Shown here in pieces: positions 52,474-60,917 of a DNA stretch of 64,000 nt. Source of the stretch: Actibacterium sp. (GTDB lineage: Bacteria > Pseudomonadota > Alphaproteobacteria > Rhodobacterales > Rhodobacteraceae); contig JADQCB010000005.1 of assembly GCA_016278325.1 (NCBI GenBank), positions 121,993 to 185,992 on the forward strand, written 5' to 3'. Position 1 is the first letter of the stretch; every line of letters begins with the position of its first letter. The translations under genes and the position numbers were made by a program. The notes below the pieces were generated by a model that did no database searches, was not told the origin of the DNA, and saw only the letters and a program-made list of their open reading frames with translations.

Positions 52474-53365
52474 CGGCGGCGGCCTTGCGGCGGCTCGGTG
52501 CGGGGTCTTCGGCAACGGCCGACAGGTCGGCATCGCGGATCAGCCGTTCTTCGCCCGACAGGCAGACGAAGCGGCGCCCGCGCAACCGCCCGATCAGCGT
52601 CAGCCCCACCTGGCGGGCGATTTCCACCCCCCAGGCGGTAAATCCCGACCGAGACGCCAGGATCGGGATGCCCATCTGCGCGGTTTTGATCACCATCTCC
52701 GATGTCAGCCGCCCGGTGGTATACAGGATCTTGTCCCCGGCCGTGGCGTCGTGGCGGAACATCCAGCCGGCGATCTTGTCCACCGCGTTATGGCGGCCGA
52801 CATCCTCCATGTAGACCAGCGGCCGGTCCTGCCGGCACAGAACGGTGCCGTGGATCGCCCCGGCGGCCAGGTAGAGCGAGGGCATGGTGTTGATCTCGCG
52901 CGCCAGGGCGTAGAGCCAGCTGCTGCGCAGCGTGGCCGCGGGCAGGGTCAACCCCTCCAGCCCCTCCATCATGTCACCGAACACGGTGCCCACCGCGCAG
53001 CCCGATGTGCGGGTCTTCTTCCTGACCTTTTCCTCGTACCCGGTTTCGCGCGCCGTGCGCACAACCACGGTTTCCAGCTCCGCGTCGAAATCCACGCCGG
53101 TGACCACGTCGTCGTCGTGCAGCATCCCCTGATTGCGCAGGAAGCCCAGGGCCAGGTAATCGGGATAATCGCCGATGGTCATCGCCGTCACGATCTCCTG
53201 GCTGTTCAGGAAGATCGTCAGCGGGCGTTCCTCGATCACGGCGATTTCGACCTCGGCACCGGTCTGGTCGGTGCCTGTCACCCGCCGCGTCAGGCCCGGC
53301 GCGTCAGGATCTGGCAGGATGATTTCCGGATACGGCATGGCTTGGTTTTCCCGTTTGGCCGACAT
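52466..53365 (-). CDS. fdhD: Formate dehydrogenase accessory sulfurtransferase FdhD
   Basis: The 299-residue protein moves sulfur from a cysteine desulfurase to the bis-MGD cofactor, which is required for formate dehydrogenase activity. It has ERPLTIFLNSQEIVTAMTIGDY, EDVGRHNAVDKIAGW and the TTGRLTSEMVIKTAQMGIPILASRS block. The usual CxxC loop is replaced by TRTSGCAVGTV, with one visible Cys (about residue 123). It heads the operon fdhD-mobA-mobB-moeA. An internal ATG at 53338 (MPYPEI) is an alternative start. Confidence 0.94.
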   Translation of the reverse strand: MSAKRENQAMPYPEIILPDPDAPGLTRRVTGTDQTGAEVEIAVIEERPLTIFLNSQEIVTAMTIGDYPDYLALGFLRNQGMLHDDDVVTGVDFDAELETVVVRTARETGYEEKVRKKTRTSGCAVGTVFGDMMEGLEGLTLPAATLRSSWLYALAREINTMPSLYLAAGAIHGTVLCRQDRPLVYMEDVGRHNAVDKIAGWMFRHDATAGDKILYTTGRLTSEMVIKTAQMGIPILASRSGFTAWGVEIARQVGLTLIGRLRGRRFVCLSGEERLIRDADLSAVAEDPAPSRRKAAADD

Positions 53366-53422
53366 AGTGTCGTGCCGGGAGGGCCTCCGCAAGGGGCCGC
53401 GGACATGGGACCGGAGGGCCGG

Positions 53423-53935
53423 ATGCTCGGCTTCATCACCACCCGGGGGCGCGGCGCCTCCGACCGGCTGCTTTTCCGGCTTGCCGCCGGGCTGCGCGCG
53501 GACGGGCTGAGCCTGGCCGGCGCGGTGCAGGACAACCCCGAGCGCGATCCGAACCGCCGCTGCGACATGGAGCTGCATGTGCTCAACGGTGCCGATGTGA
53601 TCCGGATCAGCCAGAATCTCGGAGCCGCATCAAGGGGCTGCCGGCTGGACCCGGCCGGGCTGGAACAGGTCGTCGGACTGGTCGGTGCGGCGCTGGAGTC
53701 TTCGCCGGACCTGGTGATCGTCAACAAGTTCGGCAAGCAGGAGATGGAGGGGCGCGGCTTCCGCCCGGTCATCGCCGAAGCGCTGTTGCGCGGGATCCCG
53801 GTCCTGACCGCCGTGAACGACAGGAATCTTCCCGCCTTCCTGGCTTTCGCCGGCGACCTGGCCGAACGCATCGCCCCGACGCCCGAGGCCGCGCATGCCT
53901 GGTGCCTGCGCGCGGTTGGACGTCAGGCGGCCTGA
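53423..53935 (+). CDS. DUF2478 family protein
   Basis: The 170-residue protein has MLGFITTRGRGASDRLLFRLAAGLRADGL at the start, QDNPERDPNRRCDMEL near 30-45 and VIVNKFGKQEMEGRGFRPVIAEAL, the pattern of DUF2478, a P-loop-like family found with molybdenum transport and cofactor genes. It is divergent from fdhD with 57 nt between starts. GGAGG lies 6 nt before the ATG at 53423; the ATG at 53405 is less well placed. A nucleoside-triphosphatase role is only suggested by the fold. Confidence 0.8.
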   Translation: MLGFITTRGRGASDRLLFRLAAGLRADGLSLAGAVQDNPERDPNRRCDMELHVLNGADVIRISQNLGAASRGCRLDPAGLEQVVGLVGAALESSPDLVIVNKFGKQEMEGRGFRPVIAEALLRGIPVLTAVNDRNLPAFLAFAGDLAERIAPTPEAAHAWCLRAVGRQAA

Positions 53936-54044
53936 CCTCCCGCCGCGCTCCGCTTCATCCCGGTGCGCGGCCCGACGGTTTGACATCGCCCGGGAAAGCC
54001 CCATGTCGAGGCCAGGGAAACGAACCGCGAAGGAGGAATCCGAA

Positions 54045-54473
54045 ATGCCGAAGGAAGTCGTTTATCGCGTCAGTGCCACCGCGACCGGGGGCGGCCGTGA
54101 CGGGCGCGCGCGCACCGAGGATGGCGCGCTGGACGTCCAGATGGTGGTGCCAAAGGACATGGGCGGCCCCGGCGGCGATGGCGTGAATCCCGAGCAACTG
54201 TTCGCCACCGGCTATGCCGCCTGTTTCCTTGGCGCGCTGCGCGCCTATGCCGGGCAGAAGAAGGTCGACCTGCCCGAGCAAACCTCGATCACGGCCAGCG
54301 TCGGGATCGGCCCGCGCGCGGATACCGGGTTCGGCCTGGAAGTGGGCATCAAGGCGTCTCTGCCCGGGATCGACCGGGACGTGGCCGAGGATCTGATCGC
54401 CGGCGCACATCTGATCTGCCCCTATTCCGACGCGACGCGAAACGGCCTGAAGATCACCCCGGAACTGGCCTGA
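54045..54473 (+). CDS. Organic hydroperoxide resistance protein Ohr
   Basis: The 142-residue Ohr/OsmC-fold peroxidase has two catalytic cysteines: one in FATGYAACFLGAL (about residue 60) and one in HLICPYSDATR (about 125). The N-terminal VYRVSATATGGGRDGRARTEDG is typical. It reduces fatty-acid and other organic hydroperoxides. AGGAGGA stands just upstream of the ATG at 54045. No OhrR regulator is adjacent. Confidence 0.95.
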   Translation: MPKEVVYRVSATATGGGRDGRARTEDGALDVQMVVPKDMGGPGGDGVNPEQLFATGYAACFLGALRAYAGQKKVDLPEQTSITASVGIGPRADTGFGLEVGIKASLPGIDRDVAEDLIAGAHLICPYSDATRNGLKITPELA

Positions 54474-54509
54474 CCCGGGCCGGGCGCGCGGACCTTTCCG
54501 CCGGGGGCG

Positions 54510-55817
54510 TTACCGGGCCAGCACCAGTTCGGCCTTCAACCCGCCCAGATCGGCGCTGTCGCCCAGCCGCAACAGGCCGCCATGTCCGCGCGCGATGTCC
54601 GAGGCGATGGCAAGCCCCAGACCGACCCCCGGACCGCGGTCCTGGTTGCGCGCGACATCGAGCCGGCTGAACGCCTGCATCGCCGCCTCGCGCCGCTCGG
54701 GCGGGATGCCGGGGCCGTCATCCTCGACCGTGAACCGCAGGGTGCGGCCGGTCTCGCTCAGCCCGATTCGGCAATGCGTGCCATAGTTCAGCGCGTTGTT
54801 GACGAGATTCTGCAAGGCGCGCTCGACCGCGAGCGGCCGCAGAGAGGCGCGCACCCCCTCGGCCACCGCGCCCAGGGACACCGCGTCGCCGCTGCGCGCC
54901 GCGACCTGACGCAGGATCTCGGCCGGGTTCACGTCCTCGGGGTCGTCCAGTGCCTCGGAGCGGGCGAAATCCAGAAAAGTGTCCAGCATCCGCTCCATGT
55001 CGTTCACGTCGCGCCGCATCTCGCGCGTCTCGGCAGTATCCTCGGCCATCGACAGGTGCAGCTTGAGCCGCGTGATCGGTGTGCGCATGTCGTGGCTGAC
55101 ACCCGAAAGCATCATCGTGCGCTGTTCTATCTGACGCTCGATCCGTCCGCGCATGTCCAGAAAGGCGTTGCCCGCCGCGCGTACCTCGATCGCACCCGAG
55201 GGGCGGAACGGGGCTGGCTGTCCCTTGCCGAAAGCCTCGGCAGCCTGGGCCAGCCGCTTGATCGGGCGCAGCTGGTTGCGAAGGAAAATGAATGCGATCA
55301 GGGTCATCAACAGACCGGTGAAGATCATCAGCACCAGCAATTGATGCGGATTGGATGCCGACACGCGCTGTCGATCCAGCACCACCCGCATGTCGCCGTG
55401 CCGCGTGGCAATCAGCATCACCAATTCATCCGTGTCCCGCAGATCGATGCCACGAATTCCCGGCAGGCTGGCGCGCAATGTGCGGATCACCGTGATCCCG
55501 GATATGTCATAGAACTGCCGAAGATCGGCCCGCGGCCCATCGGCCGGGATCGTGACCACGAGGTTCAAGGCCCGCACCAGCCCCGCGACCTGTCGCTGCG
55601 CCGCATCCCGATCGGGCGCCGCATTCACCCGCTCCAGCAGCCAGGCCACCTCCAGCCCGACATTCCCGGTCATCTGCCGGGTCACGCCCTCATACAGGCG
55701 CTGGATGAACACCACCGAAACCACCAACTGCAAACTGACCACCGGAACGATCAGGATAAGCGCCGCCCGCCCGTAGAGGCTGCGCGGCAACATGCGTTTG
55801 ATCCGGCTTCTGGTCAT
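54510..55817 (-). CDS. Two-component sensor histidine kinase, EnvZ-like
   Basis: The 435-residue inner-membrane kinase has two helices (about 17-37 and 165-185) enclosing a periplasmic sensor of about 125 residues, then a HAMP region (LRPIKRLAQAAEAFGKG). The H-box is GVSHDMRTPITRLKLHL, N-box LVNNALNYG, G1 DDGPGIPPE and G2 GPGVGLGLAI. The layout matches EnvZ-type osmosensors. No response regulator gene is adjacent, so its partner lies elsewhere. The ATG at 55817 is chosen over an open frame reaching 55955. Confidence 0.9.
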   Translation of the reverse strand: MTRSRIKRMLPRSLYGRAALILIVPVVSLQLVVSVVFIQRLYEGVTRQMTGNVGLEVAWLLERVNAAPDRDAAQRQVAGLVRALNLVVTIPADGPRADLRQFYDISGITVIRTLRASLPGIRGIDLRDTDELVMLIATRHGDMRVVLDRQRVSASNPHQLLVLMIFTGLLMTLIAFIFLRNQLRPIKRLAQAAEAFGKGQPAPFRPSGAIEVRAAGNAFLDMRGRIERQIEQRTMMLSGVSHDMRTPITRLKLHLSMAEDTAETREMRRDVNDMERMLDTFLDFARSEALDDPEDVNPAEILRQVAARSGDAVSLGAVAEGVRASLRPLAVERALQNLVNNALNYGTHCRIGLSETGRTLRFTVEDDGPGIPPERREAAMQAFSRLDVARNQDRGPGVGLGLAIASDIARGHGGLLRLGDSADLGGLKAELVLAR

Positions 55818-55860
55818 GGATATGAACCTATCGACCGGCAAGCGCGGAAGGAAGCGGAAG

Positions 55861-56742
55861 ATGGAACAGACCGGCAGGGCCGAGCAACTGGCGCCCGGGT
55901 TGCGCCGCATCCTGGCGCCGAACCCCTCGGCGATGACCCTGCACGGCACCAACACCTATCTTCTGGGCCATGGCGCGCTGGCGGTGATCGACCCGGGCCC
56001 CGACGACAAGAACCACCTGGCCGCGATCCGGCGCGCATTGGCACCGGGCGAGTGGATCAGCCATATCCTGGTCACCCATTCGCATCTCGATCACGCGCCG
56101 CTGGCCCGGGCCCTGTCGCGCGAAACCGGGGCGCCGGTCCTGGCCTTCGGAGACAGCAGCGCCGGCCGTCGGGCCGATCTGGCGCGCCTGTCCGGGTTGG
56201 GTGGCGGCGAGGGCGTGGACCGCGCCTTTCGCCCGGACAGGACACTGGCCGATGGCGAAACGGTGCAGGCCGCCGACTGGTCGGTGACGGCGCTGCACAT
56301 GCCGGGGCATATGGGCAACCACCTGTGCTTTGTCTGGGGCGACGCGGTGTTCACCGGCGATCATGTCATGGCCTGGGCAAGTTCCATGATATCGCCGCCC
56401 GACGGGGATCTGGGTGCCTACATGAAATCGCTTGACGCCCTGGCCCGACGCCGTGACCGGGTGTTCTATCCCGGCCACGGCGCCCCGGTCACGGACCCGT
56501 CCGCACGCCTGGCGGAGCTGATCGCGCATCGCCGCAGCCGCGAGGCCCAGATCCTTGCCGCGCTGCGCGCCGGTCCCGCGGATGCCGCGACGCTGACCCG
56601 GGCCATCTATACCGATGTCGACCCGGCCCTGCACCCTGCGGCCCTTCGCACCGTTATCGCGCATCTCGTTGATTTGATAAACAGAAAAATCGTGACTGCC
56701 ATAGGGCCGCTTGCCCTGGACGCCCGGTTCGACCTTCGCTGA
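55861..56742 (+). CDS. MBL-fold metallohydrolase with C-terminal winged-helix region
   Basis: The 293-residue protein has the metal-binding motif THSHLDHAPLARAL (HxHxDH), the MPGHMGNHLCFVWGDAVFTGDHVM block with the second His and Asp ligands, and YPGHGAPV with a third. A helical C-terminal region (about 215-290) resembles the winged helix of LACTB2-like nucleases. The substrate is unknown. The ATG at 55861 follows GGAAGGAAG. It is divergent from the kinase gene, with 43 nt between starts. Confidence 0.88.
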   Translation: MEQTGRAEQLAPGLRRILAPNPSAMTLHGTNTYLLGHGALAVIDPGPDDKNHLAAIRRALAPGEWISHILVTHSHLDHAPLARALSRETGAPVLAFGDSSAGRRADLARLSGLGGGEGVDRAFRPDRTLADGETVQAADWSVTALHMPGHMGNHLCFVWGDAVFTGDHVMAWASSMISPPDGDLGAYMKSLDALARRRDRVFYPGHGAPVTDPSARLAELIAHRRSREAQILAALRAGPADAATLTRAIYTDVDPALHPAALRTVIAHLVDLINRKIVTAIGPLALDARFDLR

Positions 56743-56812
56743 AATGGCGCGGAAATTTCTTTCCGAACCCACTGGACGCCCCCTTTGGCTCTTGTTATAT
56801 CGCGTCTCGTGT

Positions 56813-56887
56813 TCCGGCGTAGCTCAGCGGTAGAGCAGTTGACTGTTAATCAATTGGTCGTAGGTTCGATCCCTACCGCCGGAGCCA
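56813..56887 (+). tRNA. tRNA-Asn (anticodon GTT)
   Basis: A 75-nt cloverleaf. The acceptor TCCGGCG (56813-56819) pairs with CGCCGGA (56877-56883), the D-arm begins AGCTCAGCGGTAGAGC, the anticodon loop CTGTTAA carries GTT, and the T-arm GTAGG-TTCGATC-CCTAC follows. The 3' CCA (56885-56887) is encoded. The gene marks the edge of an accessory region and its 3' end is a typical integration target. Confidence 0.97.
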
Positions 56888-56920
56888 AGAAATCAAAGAC
56901 TTAGCTACGAAGTCCACACG

Positions 56921-56956
56921 CGAGCCTTACGCGAAGTAAGGCCCGCGTAAGGCTCG
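56921..56956. repeat. Perfect 13-bp inverted repeat with nested alternative hairpin
   Basis: CGAGCCTTACGCG (56921-56933) faces CGCGTAAGGCTCG (56944-56956) around a 10-nt loop. A competing 6-bp hairpin CCTTAC (56925-56930)/GTAAGG (56936-56941) uses part of the same arm, so the two structures are mutually exclusive. It lies 33 nt after the tRNA, with no T-tract after it. It could be a terminator, a recombination or regulatory site of the island. Confidence 0.7.
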
Positions 56957-57117
56957 GTGCTGGCCCGTGGCGCTCCCGCTCAGTGGAAAGTCCGGTCCAG
57001 CCGTAAGGAATCATTGAGAACAAAGTGGGAACATCGTATTATCTGGTTGGCTACATGTTGTGCTTGCGGCACAGTGCAGCGCAACCGGCGCGATAGAACC
57101 CGGCGGGAGGGGCAGCA

Positions 57118-58746
57118 GTGGACACAAGCGAGCACAGGAAGGCGAGGGGCGCATTCTTCACGCCGCCGGAAATCGCGCGCTACCTCTGTGATTGGGCTGT
57201 CCGCAAACCCACTGACACCGTATTCGAGCCCTCGTGCGGTGAGGCCAGCTTCCTTATGGCTGCCGGTGAGCGCCTTCGGGCGCTCGGGGCCAATCCGCTG
57301 TTCTGGGGCGAGCAGTTGCAGGGCGTCGAGATTTTCGACACCTCCGCCCGCAATGCCGAGGCCCTCCTGCAGGGGGCTGGCTTCGATGCGCGCGTGGCCG
57401 TGGGCGACTTCTTCGAGCATGACCCGCCGATTGCCTATGACGCCATCGTGGGAAACCCGCCCTTCATCCGGTACCAGAACTTCACCGGCGCGGCCCGGTC
57501 GCGGAGCCTAGAGGCTGCCCTTGCCCAAGGGGTCCGGCTATCAGGGCTCGCCAGCTCTTGGGCGGCATTCGTGGTCAAGGCGGCGCTGCACATTGCGCCG
57601 GGCGGACGGCTTGCCCTTGTGCTGCCCGCCGAACTGCTGAGCGTGAACTATGCGCAGGAGGTCCGGCGCTTCCTGCTGCGCCGCTTTGGGCGCGTCCGCC
57701 TCATCATGTTTGAGGACAGGGTTTTCCCCGGCGTCCTTGAGGAAGTGGTCCTGCTGCTGGCAGACGGCACCGGCGGCGCATCCTGCCTTGAGGTCCACCA
57801 GACAAAGGACGTGCGCTCGCTCGCCTCTGTCGAGGTTGCCGAGTGGATCCAGCACACGCCCAGCGGGGACAAGTGGACGCCTGCCCTTGTCGCTGAGGAA
57901 GCCTTCGCCACCTACCAAGGCTTGGTCGATGAGCGCTTCGAGTTGATGCGAGAATGGGGACGCCCCTACCTCGGGGCGGTGACCGGCAACAACAAATTCT
58001 TCTCGCTCTCTCGGGCAGACGCAGCCGCCCATGGCCTGACCGACGCAGACCTTGCCCGAATATCTCCGCCGGGAGCGCGACACCTGCGCGGGCTGACCTT
58101 CACGGATGCCGTCTGGCGGCAGCTTGCCAGCGAGGGTGCGCGCTGCCTGCTGTTCAGCCCGGGCGACAACCCCTCCGATGCCGCGATGCGCTTCATTGAG
58201 GGCGGGTCAGAGGCGGGCGTGTCCGGGGCGTACAAGTGCCGTGTACGCAGCCCGTGGTGGCGCGTCCCGCTTGTCGAGGCACCGGACCTTTTCCTGACCT
58301 ACATGAACCACGACAGGCCGCGCCTCGTGACGAATGCGGCCAAGGCACACATCCTGAATTCAGTCTATGGGGTCCGACTTGCGGACGGGCGGCGCGAGGT
58401 CGGGCGCGACCTCCTGCCAATCGCCAGCCTGAACAGCATCACACTACTGGGGACGGAAGTTGTCGGTCGGGCCTATGGCGGCGGGCTCTTGAAGATGGAG
58501 CCCAGAGAGGCAGACAACCTTCCGCTCCCGTCCCTTGACCGCATCCGCGCCTCTGAACAGCAGCTCAGAAATGCTAGGCCGCAACTTGCAAGCGCCCTCC
58601 GCAGGGGCGATGTGGCGTCCGCAGTTGAGGCGGTTGACCGCATCATCTTGGCGGATGTGCCAGAAGATGATCTAAGGGCACTGAGGCTGGCGCGCGAATT
58701 GTTGTTCCAGCGCCGCCGCGCACGGGGGAAGGGTGTCGAGAGTTGA
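57118..58746 (+). CDS. N6-adenine DNA methyltransferase (type II-like)
   Basis: The 542-residue protein has the SAM motif VFEPSCGEASFLMAAG (motif I, about residues 38-53) and the adenine methylase motif IVGNPPFIRYQNF (NPPF, about 111-123). A large target-recognition domain follows (about 270-480). It starts at GTG 57118 behind GGGAGGGG. Its last 14 nt overlap the next gene. The pairing suggests a restriction-modification system that labels self DNA; the recognition site is unknown. Confidence 0.88.
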   Translation: MDTSEHRKARGAFFTPPEIARYLCDWAVRKPTDTVFEPSCGEASFLMAAGERLRALGANPLFWGEQLQGVEIFDTSARNAEALLQGAGFDARVAVGDFFEHDPPIAYDAIVGNPPFIRYQNFTGAARSRSLEAALAQGVRLSGLASSWAAFVVKAALHIAPGGRLALVLPAELLSVNYAQEVRRFLLRRFGRVRLIMFEDRVFPGVLEEVVLLLADGTGGASCLEVHQTKDVRSLASVEVAEWIQHTPSGDKWTPALVAEEAFATYQGLVDERFELMREWGRPYLGAVTGNNKFFSLSRADAAAHGLTDADLARISPPGARHLRGLTFTDAVWRQLASEGARCLLFSPGDNPSDAAMRFIEGGSEAGVSGAYKCRVRSPWWRVPLVEAPDLFLTYMNHDRPRLVTNAAKAHILNSVYGVRLADGRREVGRDLLPIASLNSITLLGTEVVGRAYGGGLLKMEPREADNLPLPSLDRIRASEQQLRNARPQLASALRRGDVASAVEAVDRIILADVPEDDLRALRLARELLFQRRRARGKGVES

Positions 58747-59470
58747 CGGACTCATAGAGGCCGCTTTGAAGTCTGCCGGGGACAAACCGGCGGACACGGC
58801 CACTGCACCCGTGAAGAAGGCTTACAGCGAGAAGATTTCAAACGTGGTCGCCCTCGCCATTGCCGAGGAGTTGCGGTCGCGGGGCCTGAAGGGTGCCCGG
58901 CCTGCCCCGCCCGGGGAGCTGGACACGTCCGGCGCTGAGCGGCGGATGGCAGGCGGGATTGGTGCCAAGAAGGTTGACGTGACTTGGGCGACGGAGGAGG
59001 CGGGCCTGATCCTCGGCATCTCGATCAAGACCATCAACTTCCGCGACACACGCACCAAGAACTTCCAGAAGAACCTGACCAACCGTCGCGGTGACATGCT
59101 GTTCGAGGCCGTGACCCTGCACCGCCGGTTCCCCTATGCGGTGTTGGGCGGCTTCTTCTTCCTGGACCAAGGGGCGTCCACGGACGGCACCGACCGGCGG
59201 CGCTCCACGTTCCTGAATGCCCATACCCGTCTCCGGCTGTTCACTGGGCGCGATGACCCCGGCGGGCGGGATGAACAGTATGAGCGGCTCTACATCGTCC
59301 TGTTGGACGCATCATCGGGCCATGCGAATTTCACCGCCTACCTTGTCGGGGAGCCTGAAAAGCCGGTGCCGATTTCCGACGCGCTGGACGAACTGTTGCA
59401 GGTGACGGCAATCCGCAACCCGGACTTCTATGACTATGCAGACGGCGCGCTTGGCCCACTCAGCGGCTAA
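58733..59470 (+). CDS. Putative restriction endonuclease partner of the methyltransferase
   Basis: The 245-residue protein has a segment KKVDVTWATEEAGLILGISIKT (about 82-103) that can form the D-x(n)-(S/E)xK core of a PD-(D/E)xK nuclease, then NLTNRRGDMLFEAVTLHRRFPYAV, a strongly conserved-looking block. It overlaps the methyltransferase gene by 14 nt and is probably co-translated. Type II restriction enzymes of this kind are often unrecognised by sequence; function is inferred mainly from the pairing. Confidence 0.65.
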   Translation: MSRVDGLIEAALKSAGDKPADTATAPVKKAYSEKISNVVALAIAEELRSRGLKGARPAPPGELDTSGAERRMAGGIGAKKVDVTWATEEAGLILGISIKTINFRDTRTKNFQKNLTNRRGDMLFEAVTLHRRFPYAVLGGFFFLDQGASTDGTDRRRSTFLNAHTRLRLFTGRDDPGGRDEQYERLYIVLLDASSGHANFTAYLVGEPEKPVPISDALDELLQVTAIRNPDFYDYADGALGPLSG

Positions 59471-59675
59471 CTCAGGGTAAACTTTCGCTTGCAATGCGGC
59501 ACGGCCAGTCCCATCTTCCCAGCAGGTGGGCTTTGACCGTGAGCCCGTAACCGCCTCCCCAGTGGCATTCAGAGGTGGGCCGACATGACCAAGTGTAACT
59601 TCGGTTGCGCTGGCCTGTCGGCTGCACGCGCATGTCTGCCGCCTGCCAGCGCTCCGACCAGATCGGAGACGCCAC

Positions 59676-60035
59676 ATGAGGGACCATCACACCTTCGACG
59701 CCGCAACCGCGCGGCACTTCAACCGCCGCCCGGGCGGGTCACGGCACCATGCCTATGAGGACGGCCACGGCAACGTCTGCCTTTGGTGTCAGGGCCGCTC
59801 GCCCCGGGGCGGCGCGGCGGTCAGCCTGTCCGCCTTGGCATGGCTGCGCGAGCGGGACGGCGGCAAGTTTGTCCGCCTGACCAACCCCCACGGCAAGCTG
59901 GACGAGGTTCTGCCGCTGGACGAGCTGCCCGAGAAGGAGCCCCGCGAGGGGTCCGGCGGGGCCTACATCTTCATCGACCCCGAGGACCTGCGCGGGCCGG
60001 ACTTCGTGCCGGTAGGGGATGACGTGCCGTTCTGA
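59676..60035 (+). CDS. Hypothetical protein of the island, 119 residues
   Basis: The frame encodes a small protein rich in Gly/Arg with NVCLWCQGRSPRGGAAVSL (one CxxC-like LWCQG) and an acidic C-terminus (IFIDPEDLRGPDFVPVGDD). No family is recognised. It follows the restriction-modification genes after 205 nt of non-coding sequence and precedes a GC-rich hairpin at 60041. Codon use is consistent with coding. Confidence 0.6.
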   Translation: MRDHHTFDAATARHFNRRPGGSRHHAYEDGHGNVCLWCQGRSPRGGAAVSLSALAWLRERDGGKFVRLTNPHGKLDEVLPLDELPEKEPREGSGGAYIFIDPEDLRGPDFVPVGDDVPF

Positions 60036-60040
60036 CAAAC

Positions 60041-60058
60041 CCGCGCCGCCCGGCGCGG
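60041..60058 (+). terminator. Hairpin after the 119-residue island gene
   Basis: CCGCGCC (60041-60047) and GGCGCGG (60052-60058) form a 7-bp stem with a GCCC loop, 5 nt past the stop. No T-run follows, so termination is likely only in part. Confidence 0.4.
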
Positions 60059-60094
60059 TGTCGGGCGGCGCTCAATCCATGAAGGGAAATCAAA

Positions 60095-60514
60095 ATGACC
60101 AATGAACAGACCTATGAACTGCTGTCGCAAATTGCGCCCAATGAACGCCCGTGTTCCGATGAAGAACACGAAGCCGGGCCGGACTTCGCGGGGATCGCGG
60201 AGCGCCTCGACCTGCTGGACCACCTTGGAAGTGAAGGTTGGTGGGCAGGCTGGAACGGCTGCATGTATGCGGAAAACATCCTCCGCGACTTCGGCCCGCT
60301 GGTGCAGGTCGCGGCTTGGGCTTGCGATGATGGGTGTGACGGCAGGCCCGGCATCTATACGACCTTCATGGTACGCTGCGCAGACAGCTACCTTGAATGG
60401 GAGGAAAGCTGCGCATCCAGTGACGATGCAGAGGCGAAGCGGCTGATCCGGGAGGCGCGCCGCGCCCTCGCGGCCCTCGGAAGCCACTACACAGCGACGG
60501 CCAAGGTGAACTGA
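60095..60514 (+). CDS. Hypothetical protein of the island, 139 residues
   Basis: The 139-residue acidic protein contains GWWAGWNGCMYAENILRDFG and a C-terminal helix EWEESCASSDDAEAKRLIREARRALAALG. I recognise no family. It follows GAAGGGAAA and is separated from the convergent minus-strand gene by a strong hairpin. Its acidic composition and position next to phage-type genes could suit an inhibitor or anti-restriction protein, but nothing in the sequence proves this. Confidence 0.6.
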   Translation: MTNEQTYELLSQIAPNERPCSDEEHEAGPDFAGIAERLDLLDHLGSEGWWAGWNGCMYAENILRDFGPLVQVAAWACDDGCDGRPGIYTTFMVRCADSYLEWEESCASSDDAEAKRLIREARRALAALGSHYTATAKVN

Positions 60515-60523
60515 AAGCTCATG

Positions 60524-60547
60524 GGCGGGGCCGGTCGCGGCCCCGCC
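60524..60547. terminator. Bidirectional hairpin between convergent island genes
   Basis: GGCGGGGCCG (60524-60533) and CGGCCCCGCC (60538-60547) form a perfect 10-bp stem with a GTCG loop. It lies exactly between the stop at 60514 and the opposing stop at 60549, so it can serve both strands. Confidence 0.6.
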
Positions 60548-60548
60548 T

Positions 60549-60917
60549 TCAATGCACGGTCAGGCCGTCGCGCTGGAACAGCGCCCAGCTTGCCCGGAAC
60601 ATGCCATAGCCCACGAGGGCGTCGTGGCCGAACGTCTCGATGCCCATGCGGTGCCCGACCTCGGGCGAGCGCGCCATGTCGGCCCAGATCACGCGCCTGC
60701 CGACACGCCGGGGCAGCAGCCCGACAAGGCCCCCGAGGCGGGCGGCGGGGACGCCATAGAAGCGGGCGAAGCGCTGCACGTCAGCGGGCCGGGGCCACCC
60801 GTCGCTGTCAGGATGGTCGGCTGCCCAAGCAAGCAGCGCGACATGGGCGAGCCGCGTGGCGTCATCGAACACCGCGCCGTACCCGTCCATGATGCGCTGG
60901 TCGCGGTCGGGCGTCAT
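60549..60917 (-). CDS. Hypothetical protein of the terminase-side module, 122 residues
   Basis: The protein has an N-terminal helix-rich part (MTPDRDQRIMDGYGAVFDDATR) and WPRPADVQRFARFYGVPAARLGGLVG, which suggests a small DNA-binding or structural phage protein. It overlaps the upstream gene by 4 nt (ATGA) and is the last of the minus-strand module. No family is recognised. Confidence 0.55.
   Translation of the reverse strand: MTPDRDQRIMDGYGAVFDDATRLAHVALLAWAADHPDSDGWPRPADVQRFARFYGVPAARLGGLVGLLPRRVGRRVIWADMARSPEVGHRMGIETFGHDALVGYGMFRASWALFQRDGLTVH

Noticed and set aside
54582..56435. A 617-codon plus-strand frame
   Set aside because: It is antisense to the histidine kinase gene and then runs out of frame through the MBL gene; both have clear motifs.
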